From MPNP01 sp965116235 (GTDB lineage: Bacteria; Pseudomonadota; Alphaproteobacteria; Rhodobacterales; Rhodobacteraceae), in the NCBI GenBank assembly GCA_965116235.1, contig OZ220496.1, positions 2,480,001 to 2,544,000 of the forward strand: DNA of 64,000 nt, written 5' to 3'. The translations under genes were made by a program, and so were the position numbers. Shown piece after piece: positions 28,347 to 37,371 of the stretch. How positions within the stretch are numbered: position 1 is the stretch's first letter; the number at the start of each line of letters is the position of its first letter. A model generated the notes under the pieces. The model had not been told where the DNA came from, ran no database searches, and saw only the letters and a program-made list of their open reading frames with translations.

Positions 28347-28606
28347 TCAACAAATCCAAGTGAAAAAGCGGTTCCGAATGGGCAAATTGTACAAATAATG
28401 CTCATGCTGATCATAGACACCGCCATTCATAACGAAAAACCTGAAATCTCTGGGACGGCGCGGATACAGCGCTCAAGCGAGTTTTCAGCTTCCTCAAAAC
28501 TTTCTCGTTCAAAAACTATGATCCAACCATTACGATACAAACCAACATATGATTCCCGGTTCCGAGTGTTTTTTCGGGCAATTGCAGACAGAGAGTTACG
28601 CTGACG

Positions 28607-29860
28607 ATGGCTTTTGTTCCCAAATCCGATTTCCTGAATGCCATGATGACCAGAGGGTTCTTTCATGACTGCAGCGACGCAGAAGGACTGGATCAGCAGC
28701 TTCTGAAAGGAATAGTCCCGGCCTACATCGGTTTTGATGCAACGGCCAAATCGCTGCACGCCGGGAGCTTGATTCAGATCATGATGCTTCGATGGCTGCA
28801 GAAAACCGGCCATCAACCGATCGTGCTCATGGGCGGCGGAACAACCAAGGTCGGGGATCCGTCCTTTCGTGCCGACGAGCGACCTCTTCTGAATGCCGAT
28901 GAAATCAACGCAAACATCCAAGAAATTCAGAAGGTGTTTGCTCAATTCATCACTTTTGGTTCAGGCCCATCCGATGCTGTCATGGCCAACAATGCGGACT
29001 GGCTGGATGGCCTCAACTACATAGAGTTCCTCCGAGACATTGGACGACACTTCTCGGTAAATCGGATGCTGTCATTTGAATCGGTGAAATCAAGAATGGA
29101 CCGGGAACAGTCGCTTTCATTTCTTGAGTTCAACTACATGATTCTTCAGGCCTACGATTTTCTTGAACTGGCTCGAAGAAATGGTTGCCTTATGCAAATG
29201 GGCGGTTCGGATCAGTGGGGCAATATTCTGAACGGAGTTGATCTGACGCGACGATTGTTGAATCGTCAGGTCTTTGCATTGACCTCCCCACTGCTGACGA
29301 CCTCTGACGGTAAAAAAATGGGCAAAACGGCAGGTGGTGCAGTCTGGCTAAATGCTGACCTGTATTCACCATATGACTTTTGGCAGTATTGGCGAAACAT
29401 TGATGATGCCGATGTTGGTCACTTCTTGAAGCTTTATACTGAACTGAGCCTTGATGAATGTGACCGACTGGGCAAACTCCGAGATGCTGAACTCAACGAA
29501 GCCAAGATCATCCTAGCCAATGAGATCACGTCTCTGACGCATGGTCGAGAGGCCGCGAACAAGGCGCATGAGACTGCTTCCAGAGTGTTTGGGGAGGGCA
29601 ACACAGGAACCGAACTCCCAACACTCGTTGTTACTGAGAGCATGTGCACAGATGGAGGATATCCGTTGACTAAAGCGCTGCTGAACCTGGGGTTTGTTGC
29701 ATCGGGCAAGGAAGCAAAACGCAACATTCTAGGTCGAGGTGTCAGAATCAACAACCAGATTGAGATCGATACCAGCAAAATTCTGGTTCAGGGCATGGGC
29801 CCAATCATAAAGCTCTCTCTAGGTCGAAAGCGTCACGCCCAAGTCATGTTCGAGGACTAA
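28607..29860 (+). CDS. tyrS: Tyrosyl-tRNA synthetase
   Basis: TyrRS charges tRNA-Tyr. The 417-residue product has FDATAKSLHAGSLIQIMMLRW, where HAGS takes the HIGH position, MGGSDQWGNILNGVDL for substrate recognition, the flexible loop DGKKMGKT in place of KMSKS, and a C-terminal S4-like region (TKALLNLGFVASGKEAKRNILGRGVRIN). These variants are usual in this bacterial class. Its stop overlaps the stop of the convergent DUF3179 gene by four bases. Confidence 0.96.
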   Translation: MAFVPKSDFLNAMMTRGFFHDCSDAEGLDQQLLKGIVPAYIGFDATAKSLHAGSLIQIMMLRWLQKTGHQPIVLMGGGTTKVGDPSFRADERPLLNADEINANIQEIQKVFAQFITFGSGPSDAVMANNADWLDGLNYIEFLRDIGRHFSVNRMLSFESVKSRMDREQSLSFLEFNYMILQAYDFLELARRNGCLMQMGGSDQWGNILNGVDLTRRLLNRQVFALTSPLLTTSDGKKMGKTAGGAVWLNADLYSPYDFWQYWRNIDDADVGHFLKLYTELSLDECDRLGKLRDAELNEAKIILANEITSLTHGREAANKAHETASRVFGEGNTGTELPTLVVTESMCTDGGYPLTKALLNLGFVASGKEAKRNILGRGVRINNQIEIDTSKILVQGMGPIIKLSLGRKRHAQVMFED

Positions 29861-30870
29861 GGTGACGATTCCGACTGATTCGGGGCTTCAAACAGCAGTT
29901 CGCCATCGGGAAAAAAGGCCTGAAACGCAAAGGCAAACATGGGATCGTACGGAACATCGCCACCCGATGCAATGTCCTTGACCCGGATCGTGCCGACATT
30001 CATGCCATCCCCAACAAATTGTGTGTCTAGAGCGGAAACCTGTCCACTTGTCCAGGATATCTCCAGTCCCAATTCCTGAACGGTTCCTCCTTCCAGAATG
30101 ATTCGTTCCAAAGGCCATGCTCTGTTCCCAATCCGGATGACTCGAGCCAAGGGCTGAATGTTGGCAAGTGTAAAATCACCGACATAGAGCATGGGTGACG
30201 GACTCAATTCATATCCTACGTATGGATTTTGACCATAAGGGCGGTTGAACCGGGGTTCAGACATGACCAGTCCACCCTTGTTCTTGTTACGTTCGGCAAA
30301 TTCTTTCCAGCTTTCGGTCCAACCCGGCAACATCTTGAGTTCATATCCCGCAAAATGGCCGACGATGCCTTCTCCTGTAGCCTGCTGCCACCAACTCTCG
30401 GTGTTGTGGTCGTACATGACCATGTCCGAGTTTCGGAGCTTGCCCGAAACGCCAAAGGTCAGTATCTCATCCGCTAGCCGGCGATCGAAAAACACACCCG
30501 AGTTGCACAACGGGCAAAAAGTGACGGCAACGGATGTGTCTCCGATCGTATCATTGACGATTTCGTGCCACAGGAGATATCGAATCGGATAGGCCCGTGC
30601 AGGCTGACCCGCGAGTTCCAGTGTCATGACGCCTTCGTTGGGAGTCAGGTCTACCTGCTCAAGCGCAACCATAACAGGATTGAGGATGGCCGGAATCCCA
30701 TCCTTGGGGACACCACCTGAAAAAATCTCCTCCAGTTCGACTGAAAGCAGGTCAAAATTAGTATCGGGCCATTCCGCTTTGTATTGCTCGGCCTGGCCAA
30801 GGGCGCTCCCCGCGCCAAGCAGGCACACAACGGTCATGACAGCAGTCAGGATTTGATGCAGCTTGTTCAC
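29857..30870 (-). CDS. DUF3179-family secreted protein
   Basis: The product of about 337 residues begins with a hydrophobic signal (ILTAVMTVVCLLGAGSALGQ) and carries a DUF3179 domain: ARAYPIRYLLWHEIVNDTIG, VTFCPLCNSGVFFDR, FGVSGKLRNSDMVMYDHNT, WWQQATGEGIVG. The CPLC pair is the family hallmark and may bind metal or form a disulfide; no activity is established to my knowledge. GTG 30870 with GGGGGA before it is the preferred start; TTG 30882 is an alternative. It lies downstream of the cyclophilin gene in the other strand orientation to tyrS. Confidence 0.88.
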   Translation of the reverse strand: MNKLHQILTAVMTVVCLLGAGSALGQAEQYKAEWPDTNFDLLSVELEEIFSGGVPKDGIPAILNPVMVALEQVDLTPNEGVMTLELAGQPARAYPIRYLLWHEIVNDTIGDTSVAVTFCPLCNSGVFFDRRLADEILTFGVSGKLRNSDMVMYDHNTESWWQQATGEGIVGHFAGYELKMLPGWTESWKEFAERNKNKGGLVMSEPRFNRPYGQNPYVGYELSPSPMLYVGDFTLANIQPLARVIRIGNRAWPLERIILEGGTVQELGLEISWTSGQVSALDTQFVGDGMNVGTIRVKDIASGGDVPYDPMFAFAFQAFFPDGELLFEAPNQSESSP

Positions 30871-30927
30871 GTTGTCCCCCAATTCCTGTTATGTTGATTC
30901 ACGGATTTATCGTCACGGCAATGACTG

Positions 30928-31491
30928 TCATTCAATTGAAGCCGCCCGAATGTAATCCGGATCGGTAACCGCACCGCTTTGGCCCTTCCCCCGCTTTATG
31001 GAATCAACGACATCCTGGCCGGATATGACTCGTCCAACTACCGTGTACTGGCCATTCAGAAACGAACCGTCTTCAAACATGATGAAAAATTGTGAATTGG
31101 CGGAATCAAGATCCTGGGCACGAGCCATGCCGACTGTACCGCGCCGAAATGGCAATGCCGAAAACTCGGCCTTCAAATTCGGCATATCCGACCCGCCTGT
31201 GCCCGCTCGGCTCAAGTTGTCGCCGTTCACCTTGCCGAACTGAACGTCACCGGTTTGGGCCATGAAACCGTCAATAACCCGGTGAAAGGCGACATTGTCA
31301 TAAGCTCCGGACTGAGCCAGCCCGACAATTCGCTCAATGTGCAGTGGTGCCACATCGTGGAACAGTTCAATCTTTACGATTCCTGAAGTTTCACCGGCTA
31401 TTTCTAGTATCAACACGTCTCTGTCTTCTCCTGCGTTTACGCTGATGCTCCCCATCAACAGGGTTAAAAAAATGACTTTAATCGTTTGCAC
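30928..31491 (-). CDS. Periplasmic cyclophilin-type peptidyl-prolyl isomerase
   Basis: The 187-residue product has a signal peptide (MQTIKVIFLTLLMGSISVNA) followed by a cyclophilin fold: VKIELFHDVAPLHIERIVGLA, VAFHRVIDGFMAQTGD with the catalytic Arg, and the short-loop form AEFSALPFRRGTVGMAR, SANSQFFIM and YTVVGRVISGQDVVDSI. It speeds proline isomerisation in exported proteins. The GTG start at 31491 has AGGAGG eight bases upstream. The DUF3179 gene follows about 60 bases later on the same strand. Confidence 0.93.
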   Translation of the reverse strand: MQTIKVIFLTLLMGSISVNAGEDRDVLILEIAGETSGIVKIELFHDVAPLHIERIVGLAQSGAYDNVAFHRVIDGFMAQTGDVQFGKVNGDNLSRAGTGGSDMPNLKAEFSALPFRRGTVGMARAQDLDSANSQFFIMFEDGSFLNGQYTVVGRVISGQDVVDSIKRGKGQSGAVTDPDYIRAASIE

Positions 31492-31582
31492 CGATCGAAC
31501 CTCCTGCCACTACCTCGCATACGTTCACAAAACCTGAAAATAGAAAATGCGTGATGACCACGCGAATATGCCGTTGTCCAAA

Positions 31583-32092
31583 TCATGGCTGTGCTGGGGC
31601 ACTGTCGAGTTTTCGCTTGAGTTCTTGATCCACGTTGGGCGAAACAAACTGCGACACATCGCCTCCCAAGAAAGCGATTTCTTTTACGAGCTTTGAGGAT
31701 ATCGCCTGATTTCTGGCATCTGCCATCAAGAAAACGGTTTCAATATTTTTGTTCAAAACCCGATTCATGCCGACCATCTGGAATTCATACTCAAAATCGG
31801 ATACGGCCCGCAAACCTCGAATGATAATGCTGGCTCCGACCTCCCGAGCGCAGTCAACAAGAAGATTTTCGAAAGGATGAACATCTATCTCGATGGTTGC
31901 CTTGGGAACAAGACTGGTAATTTCATGGCGGATCAGATCAACTCTTTCCGGCAAATTGAAGAGGGGCTTTTTCTCGCTGTTGATTGCCACCCCAATTACC
32001 AGTCTGTCAACAAGGTAGGATGAACGTCGAAAAATGTCCAGATGCCCGTATGTGACGGGGTCAAAAGTTCCGGCGTACAACCCGACTTTCAA
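31583..32092 (-). CDS. coaD: Phosphopantetheine adenylyltransferase
   Basis: CoaD converts 4'-phosphopantetheine and ATP to dephospho-CoA. The 169-residue product has the nucleotidyltransferase motif YAGTFDPVTYGHLDIFRR, IIIRGLRAVSDFEYEFQMVGMN and the loop ISSKLVKEIAFLGGDVSQFV. Length is typical. The start is TTG 32092 with GGGAGA five bases before it. The CBS-domain gene lies just upstream on the same strand, and the cyclophilin gene follows after 91 bases. Confidence 0.95.
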   Translation of the reverse strand: MKVGLYAGTFDPVTYGHLDIFRRSSYLVDRLVIGVAINSEKKPLFNLPERVDLIRHEITSLVPKATIEIDVHPFENLLVDCAREVGASIIIRGLRAVSDFEYEFQMVGMNRVLNKNIETVFLMADARNQAISSKLVKEIAFLGGDVSQFVSPNVDQELKRKLDSAPAQP

Positions 32093-32121
32093 GTTTGTCT
32101 CCCTATGGTCGTGAATATCGA

Positions 32122-32553
32122 TCAGTGGGCAATATAATCTTCCAGGGCCTGCTTTTCCCGACCCAGCTCTTCAAGCCGAGCCTTGACGATGTCACCAATG
32201 GAGATCATGGCAATGACCTGACCGTCTTGGACGACCGGAAGATGTCGAAAGCGACCCTGAGTCATTTTGTCCAGTATTTCATCCGCCGTTTCGTCAATCG
32301 TACAAGTCACAACCTGAGCGCTCATCAACTTCGCGACGTTCTGCGCCAAAGTACTGACTCCGCCGACACCAATACTCCGCACAATATCCCGCTCTGATAT
32401 TATGCCGGCCAAATGCCCGTCTTCATTGAGAACGATGAGAGCCCCGATCTTGTGGGTCGCCAGCATTCGCGTGGCTTGCGTAATTTCTTCCTGAGGGCCA
32501 ATGGATATGACTCCCTCTTTTTCCTTGGCGGCTAAAATCTGACTGACTAACAC
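32122..32553 (-). CDS. CBS-domain protein
   Basis: The 143-residue protein consists of two CBS repeats and little else: ITQATRMLATHKIGALIVLNE ... GIISERDIVRSI and TADEILDKMTQGRFRHLPVVQ ... MISIGDIVKARL, ending in a short helix. Such stand-alone pairs bind adenosine nucleotides and often regulate a partner, but none is identifiable. GTG 32553 has a nearby GGAAA. It lies 29 bases upstream of coaD. Confidence 0.88.
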   Translation of the reverse strand: MLVSQILAAKEKEGVISIGPQEEITQATRMLATHKIGALIVLNEDGHLAGIISERDIVRSIGVGGVSTLAQNVAKLMSAQVVTCTIDETADEILDKMTQGRFRHLPVVQDGQVIAMISIGDIVKARLEELGREKQALEDYIAH

Positions 32554-32778
32554 AATCTTTCCTTTCTAAACCTACGACCAGCCACACAATGGCTTTTCAT
32601 ATATCGAGCCCATTGATCAAAAAGGATTGTTGAAACTTCACCTTATTGGAGAACAAATTATTTGCTAGACTCTCTTCGTCTCATGATCACGATGCAACTT
32701 GCAGAGTCCATCATACCTGAGCTTGGTGAAATTTGACAAGACAAATGAGATGTTGAAAAGAAACAAAAGGGGAAAGCC

Positions 32779-34278
32779 ATGAGAGAACTCCATCACTTCA
32801 TCAATGGACAGAACGTTGAAGGTACGTCGAATCGATTCGGCGATGTACATAATCCGGCAACCGGTGAAGTTGAAGCCAAGGTTCCCCTTGCTTCAGCCGA
32901 AGAATTGGATGCAGCCGTCCGGAGCGCCAGGAAAGCACAGGTTGAATGGGCCTCGAGTTCGCCGCAACGCCGGGGTCGTGTGATGATGGAATTTGTCCGC
33001 TTGCTCCGGCGTGACATGCAGGAATTAGCTACCGTCTTGTCTCGCGAGCACGGCAAAACTGTTCCTGACGCTCGCGGCGATGTGCAAAGAGGATTGGAAG
33101 TTGTCGAGTTCTGTATTGGTGCTCCCCATTTGCTTAAAGGCGAGTACTCGGACAGTGCCGGAAAAGGCATTGACATGTACTCGATGCGACAACCTGTGGG
33201 AGTTGTTGCCGGCATCACGCCGTTCAATTTTCCGGCCATGATCCCCATGTGGAAGTTTGCTCCCGCCATCGCATGCGGCAACGCCTTTATTTTGAAACCC
33301 TCCGAGCGTGATCCGTCCGTTCCCTTGATACTGGCAAGGCTTATGGTGGAAGCCGGACTACCCAAGGGTGTCTTGCAGGTCGTCAATGGTGACAAGGTTG
33401 CCGTTGATGCCATTCTTGAGCACCCGGATATCTCCGGCATCGGTTTTGTTGGTTCAACGCCAGTCGCTGAGTACATTTACAGCCAGGGATGCCGTCATGG
33501 GAAGCGAGTTCAGTGTTTTGGCGGAGCCAAGAATCATATGATTGTCATGCCGGATGCCGATATGGACCAGGCGGCTGATGCTCTGGTTGGTTCGGGATAT
33601 GGAGCTGCTGGAGAACGTTGCATGGCCATTTCTGTGGCCGTGCCGGTCGGTGAAGAGACCGCCGACAGACTGATTGAAAAACTCATTCCCATGGTTGAAA
33701 CACTTAAGGTTGGACCATACTCGGCCGGCGACGATATGGATTTTGGTCCCCTTATTACCCGGGATGCCCAGCAAAGAGTGCTAGGACTGATCCAATCCGG
33801 TGTTGAACAGGGGGCCAAACTTGTCGTGGACAGTCGCCAATTCAAGCTGCAGGGCTATGAAAGCGGTTTCTTCGTGGGACCGCATCTGTTTGATGAAGTG
33901 CAACCCGAAATGGACATTTACCGGGAAGAAATCTTTGGTCCCGTCCTGTCCACAGTTCGGACCAGCAATTATGAAGAGGCCTTGAATCTGGTCATGAGCA
34001 ACCCGTATGGCAACGGCACCTCGATATTTACCCGAGATGGCGATACAGCCCGAGACTTCGCCAATCGTGCAAACATTGGCATGGTGGGGATCAATGTTCC
34101 GATTCCCGTTCCTCTAGCCTATCACACATTCGGCGGCTGGAAAAAATCGGCCTTCGGGGATCTCAACCAGCACGGACCGGATGCATTCCGGTTCTATACG
34201 AGAACCAAGACCGTTACCTCACGTTGGCCCAGTGGCATCAAGGAAGGCGCAAAACTGAATTTTCCTACAATCGGATAG
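32779..34278 (+). CDS. mmsA: Methylmalonate-semialdehyde dehydrogenase (CoA-acylating)
   Basis: MmsA oxidises methylmalonate semialdehyde to propionyl-CoA, the last step of valine breakdown. The 499-residue aldehyde dehydrogenase has HFINGQNVEG, REHGKTVPDARGDVQRGLEV, QPVGVVAGITPFNFPAMIPM, FVGSTPVAEYIY and the catalytic Cys in GERCMAISVAVPVG. It ends with YTRTKTVTSRWP, which marks the MmsA subgroup rather than generic ALDHs. AGGGGAAAG precedes the ATG. It is the first gene of a four-gene operon. Confidence 0.95.
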   Translation: MRELHHFINGQNVEGTSNRFGDVHNPATGEVEAKVPLASAEELDAAVRSARKAQVEWASSSPQRRGRVMMEFVRLLRRDMQELATVLSREHGKTVPDARGDVQRGLEVVEFCIGAPHLLKGEYSDSAGKGIDMYSMRQPVGVVAGITPFNFPAMIPMWKFAPAIACGNAFILKPSERDPSVPLILARLMVEAGLPKGVLQVVNGDKVAVDAILEHPDISGIGFVGSTPVAEYIYSQGCRHGKRVQCFGGAKNHMIVMPDADMDQAADALVGSGYGAAGERCMAISVAVPVGEETADRLIEKLIPMVETLKVGPYSAGDDMDFGPLITRDAQQRVLGLIQSGVEQGAKLVVDSRQFKLQGYESGFFVGPHLFDEVQPEMDIYREEIFGPVLSTVRTSNYEEALNLVMSNPYGNGTSIFTRDGDTARDFANRANIGMVGINVPIPVPLAYHTFGGWKKSAFGDLNQHGPDAFRFYTRTKTVTSRWPSGIKEGAKLNFPTIG

Positions 34279-34321
34279 ACAATTCACCCCCAACCCTTTT
34301 GACAAGCTGGCGGAATTGACA

Positions 34322-35467
34322 ATGGACCTGGAACTCACCGAAGAACAGCAGGACATTTATGAAATGGCCCGGGACTTTGGCGAAACGCATATCGCTCCCT
34401 TTGCTCGCGAATGGGAAGATCACGGCACGATTCCCCGAAAGCTTTGGCAGGAGATGAGTCCACTAGGCCTGGGTGGCATGTGCTCTTCAGAGGAGTATGG
34501 GGGTTCGGGCCTCTGTCGTCAGGATGCCATCTTGATCTACGAAGCCTTGGCTAGGGCGTGTCCATCGGTTGCCGCCTTTCTGTCAATTCACAACATGGGC
34601 TCGTGGATGATCGACACCTTTGGCAGCCACTCGCTCAAGCAACGTTATTTACCGAAGGTCAATCAACTGAACTGCCTTGTCTCATACTGCTTGACAGAGC
34701 CAGGCTCCGGTTCCGATGCCGCGGCCTTGGAAACCAAGGCAGGTCGGGTCGATGATCACTGGGTCTTGAATGGTACCAAATCCTTCATCTCCGGCGGCGG
34801 TTATTCGGACGCTTACATTGTCATGTGTCGAACGGGAGAAAAGGGTCCCAAGGGCATTTCATCCATCATTGTGGATTCAGACGCCGAAGGATTGTCGTTT
34901 GGTGGCTTGGAAGACAAGATGGGATGGCGTTCGCAACCCACTCGTCAGGTACAGTTTGATGACTGTCACGTTCCAGACGTGAACCGGCTGGGGGAGACTG
35001 GTCAGGGATTCAAGTACGCAATGGCGGGTCTGGACGGTGGGCGATTGAATATCGCGGCTTGTTCATTGGGAGGAGCACAGCAAGCCTTTGATCAAACCCT
35101 TGAATATATGCGGACACGCAAGGCCTTTGGCAAAACGATCGATCAATTTCAGGCTCTTCAGTTTCGTGTGGCGGATATGATGACGGAACTGCAGGCGGCG
35201 CGGCAGCTTTTGCGTTTTGCGGCACGGAAATTGGATCAACAGCACCCGGATGCAACCCGGCATTGCGCCATGGCCAAGCAGTATGTAACCGATACATGCT
35301 CGACAGTTGCCAATCATTGCCTTCAACTGCACGGCGGTTATGGCTATTTGCGCGACTACGGCATCGAAAAGATCGTTCGTGACCTGCGTGTACATCAGAT
35401 CCTTGAGGGAACGAACGAAATCATGCGCACTATCGTATTTCGTGACATCATGCGCGAGGCCCGCTGA
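34322..35467 (+). CDS. Acyl-CoA dehydrogenase, probably isobutyryl-CoA dehydrogenase
   Basis: The 381-residue flavoprotein has LTEEQQDIYEMARDFGE, YCLTEPGSGSDAAALETKA, GTKSFISGGGYSDAYIVM, GWRSQPTRQVQFDDC, RKAFGKTIDQFQALQF and the catalytic-base region LHGGYGYLRDYGIEKIVRD / EGTNEIMR. Its place between mmsA and the hydroxyisobutyryl-CoA hydrolase indicates isobutyryl-CoA to methacrylyl-CoA as the reaction. ATG 34322 is preferred to TTG 34316, with GGCGGA seven bases upstream. Its TGA overlaps the next ATG by one base. Confidence 0.92.
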   Translation: MDLELTEEQQDIYEMARDFGETHIAPFAREWEDHGTIPRKLWQEMSPLGLGGMCSSEEYGGSGLCRQDAILIYEALARACPSVAAFLSIHNMGSWMIDTFGSHSLKQRYLPKVNQLNCLVSYCLTEPGSGSDAAALETKAGRVDDHWVLNGTKSFISGGGYSDAYIVMCRTGEKGPKGISSIIVDSDAEGLSFGGLEDKMGWRSQPTRQVQFDDCHVPDVNRLGETGQGFKYAMAGLDGGRLNIAACSLGGAQQAFDQTLEYMRTRKAFGKTIDQFQALQFRVADMMTELQAARQLLRFAARKLDQQHPDATRHCAMAKQYVTDTCSTVANHCLQLHGGYGYLRDYGIEKIVRDLRVHQILEGTNEIMRTIVFRDIMREAR

Positions 35468-36501
35468 TGGCGGACATCTTCATAGGCGAGGAAGGCCATG
35501 TGGGACGAATCACGCTGAATCGGCCCCACGCCCTCAATGCCCTGACTTTTGACATGTGTCGGCAGATTGAAGCAGCCATTGACCAGTGGCAGGACAATCG
35601 GAACATTAATCTTGTGCTCATCGATGCCGCTGGTGACCGAGCCTTTTGCGCCGGTGGTGATTTGGCTCAGATGTATTGGTCCGGTCTGAAGCAAGACTAT
35701 CGTTATGGACACGACTTTTGGCGCATGGAATATCGCCTGAATGCCAAGATTCACAGCTTTTCCAAGCCCATTGTCAGTTTTCTGCATGGGTTCACGATGG
35801 GCGGGGGCGTGGGGATCGGCTGCCATGGCCAACATCGCATCGTCAACGAAACAAGCCGGGTTGCCATGCCGGAATGTACCGTCGGGCTGGTTCCGGATGT
35901 CGGAGGATCTTACATCCTGGCTCAGAACGAGGGCTTCCTGGGTGAATTTCTGGGAACGACCGGTGTGCGCTTGAATCCTGGCGATGCCATTCGTTGTGGC
36001 TTTGCCGACCGTTTTGTAGCGGCCGAAAAATGGGAGAAACTCAAGTCACAACTTGTTGCGACGGGTAATCCGAGTCTGATCAGTCAGTACCAGTCTCATC
36101 CTCCACCTTCAGACCTTGATCCCGACACAGTAGCGGCAATCAATGCCATTTTTGGATCATCGCTGCCGGAAATCATGGCTGGTCTTGAAGGCCATGCGAC
36201 TCCCTGGAGCCAGAAATTGCTTGCACGTCTTGCCGCGAATTCCCCCTTGTCCATGGCTTGCACCTTGCAGCTGATCAAGGATCAGAGAACCGTTTCAAGC
36301 ATTGAAACGGCCCTGGACCAAGAATTTCGCTTTACCTATCGGGCCGCCGAACATGGTGATTTTCTGGAAGGAATCCGAGCTCGGGTGATTGACAAGGATT
36401 ATGAACCGGCGTGGAGACATCACTCGGTGGCCGAGGTCTCGGACGAGGATGTCGCCTTTATGCTGGCACCTCTTGGCCATGAAGCTCTAATCTGGGAGTA
36501 G
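35467..36501 (+). CDS. 3-hydroxyisobutyryl-CoA hydrolase
   Basis: A crotonase-fold protein of 344 residues, the length of HIBCH rather than of enoyl-CoA hydratases (about 260). It has ITLNRPHALNALTFDMC, AFCAGGDLAQMYW, the oxyanion and active-site region FLHGFTMGGGVGIGCHGQHR, MPECTVGLVPDVGGSY and the extended C-terminal half with LSMACTLQLIKDQR and EFRFTYRAAEHGDFLEGIRA. It removes CoA from 3-hydroxyisobutyryl-CoA, an irreversible step in valine degradation. It is translationally coupled to the acyl-CoA dehydrogenase. Confidence 0.92.
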   Translation: MADIFIGEEGHVGRITLNRPHALNALTFDMCRQIEAAIDQWQDNRNINLVLIDAAGDRAFCAGGDLAQMYWSGLKQDYRYGHDFWRMEYRLNAKIHSFSKPIVSFLHGFTMGGGVGIGCHGQHRIVNETSRVAMPECTVGLVPDVGGSYILAQNEGFLGEFLGTTGVRLNPGDAIRCGFADRFVAAEKWEKLKSQLVATGNPSLISQYQSHPPPSDLDPDTVAAINAIFGSSLPEIMAGLEGHATPWSQKLLARLAANSPLSMACTLQLIKDQRTVSSIETALDQEFRFTYRAAEHGDFLEGIRARVIDKDYEPAWRHHSVAEVSDEDVAFMLAPLGHEALIWE

Positions 36502-36504
36502 AAT

Positions 36505-37371
36505 ATGAAATTGGGTTTTATCGGATTGGGAAACATGGGGGCGCCAATGGCCAGCAATCTCGGCCAGGCCGGTTTTGAGGTCGGCGGCTACGACATTGTT
36601 GCCTCACCCCCAGTCAACGTCATGAGTTGTGCAACGCCGGAGGACGCTGTGTCCGGCAAGGACATCGTTTTGACGATGCTTCCTGACGGAGAGGCCCTGA
36701 CAGAGGTTGCGGGAGATGTTTTGCCGGTGATGAAGTCTGGATCGACTCTTGTCGATTGCTCAACCGTTGAGCATGACGTGGCCTTGAGCGTTGCCAAGCA
36801 GGCGAAGGCTCGGGGCATTGAATTTCTTGACGCACCGGTATCGGGCGGGAGTGTGGGGGCCCAAAATGGTACACTGACCTTTATGGTGGGCGGAACCCTC
36901 GAAGCCTTTGCGATGGTGAAGCACCTCTTCGAAATCATGGGGAAAATGGTAATTCACTGCGGACCGTCCGGTTCAGGGCAGATTGCGAAAGTCTGCAATA
37001 ACATGATCCTTGGAACCACGATGATTGTTACTTGTGAAGCATACGGCTTGGCCAAGAAGCTGGGGCTTGATCTTGGCGTGTTGTATGATGTGGTTTCTCA
37101 ATCATCGGGCTTCAGCTGGTCAAACAATGTTTACTGCCCAGTTCCCGGGGTTGGTCCCCTATCGCCAGCCGACAAGGATTACAAACCTGGTTTTGCGACG
37201 AGTCTAATGCTCAAGGATTTGAAACTGTCCCAAAGCGCGGCTCGATCAGCCGGGTGCACAACAGAAATGGGGGCTCAAGCACTTCAATATTACCAGAACA
37301 TGGCGGATTCTGGTTACTCAGACATGGACTTTTCAGCCGTCATGCTCCATGTGCTGAAGAATTTGGATTAG
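36505..37371 (+). CDS. mmsB: 3-hydroxyisobutyrate dehydrogenase
   Basis: MmsB oxidises 3-hydroxyisobutyrate to methylmalonate semialdehyde with NAD, supplying the mmsA substrate. The 288-residue product has the Rossmann motif LGFIGLGNMGAPMASNL, the substrate motif FLDAPVSGGSVGAQNGTL, and the catalytic Lys in HCGPSGSGQIAKVCNNM. It also has the C-terminal LMLKDLKLSQSAA. It starts three bases after the hydrolase gene. Its stop overlaps that of the convergent uvrA by four bases. Confidence 0.95.
   Translation: MKLGFIGLGNMGAPMASNLGQAGFEVGGYDIVASPPVNVMSCATPEDAVSGKDIVLTMLPDGEALTEVAGDVLPVMKSGSTLVDCSTVEHDVALSVAKQAKARGIEFLDAPVSGGSVGAQNGTLTFMVGGTLEAFAMVKHLFEIMGKMVIHCGPSGSGQIAKVCNNMILGTTMIVTCEAYGLAKKLGLDLGVLYDVVSQSSGFSWSNNVYCPVPGVGPLSPADKDYKPGFATSLMLKDLKLSQSAARSAGCTTEMGAQALQYYQNMADSGYSDMDFSAVMLHVLKNLD

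Noticed and set aside
28607..29860. TyrRS with HAGS and KMGKT instead of HIGH and KMSKS
   Set aside because: These forms are usual in TyrRS of this bacterial class, so not a defect.
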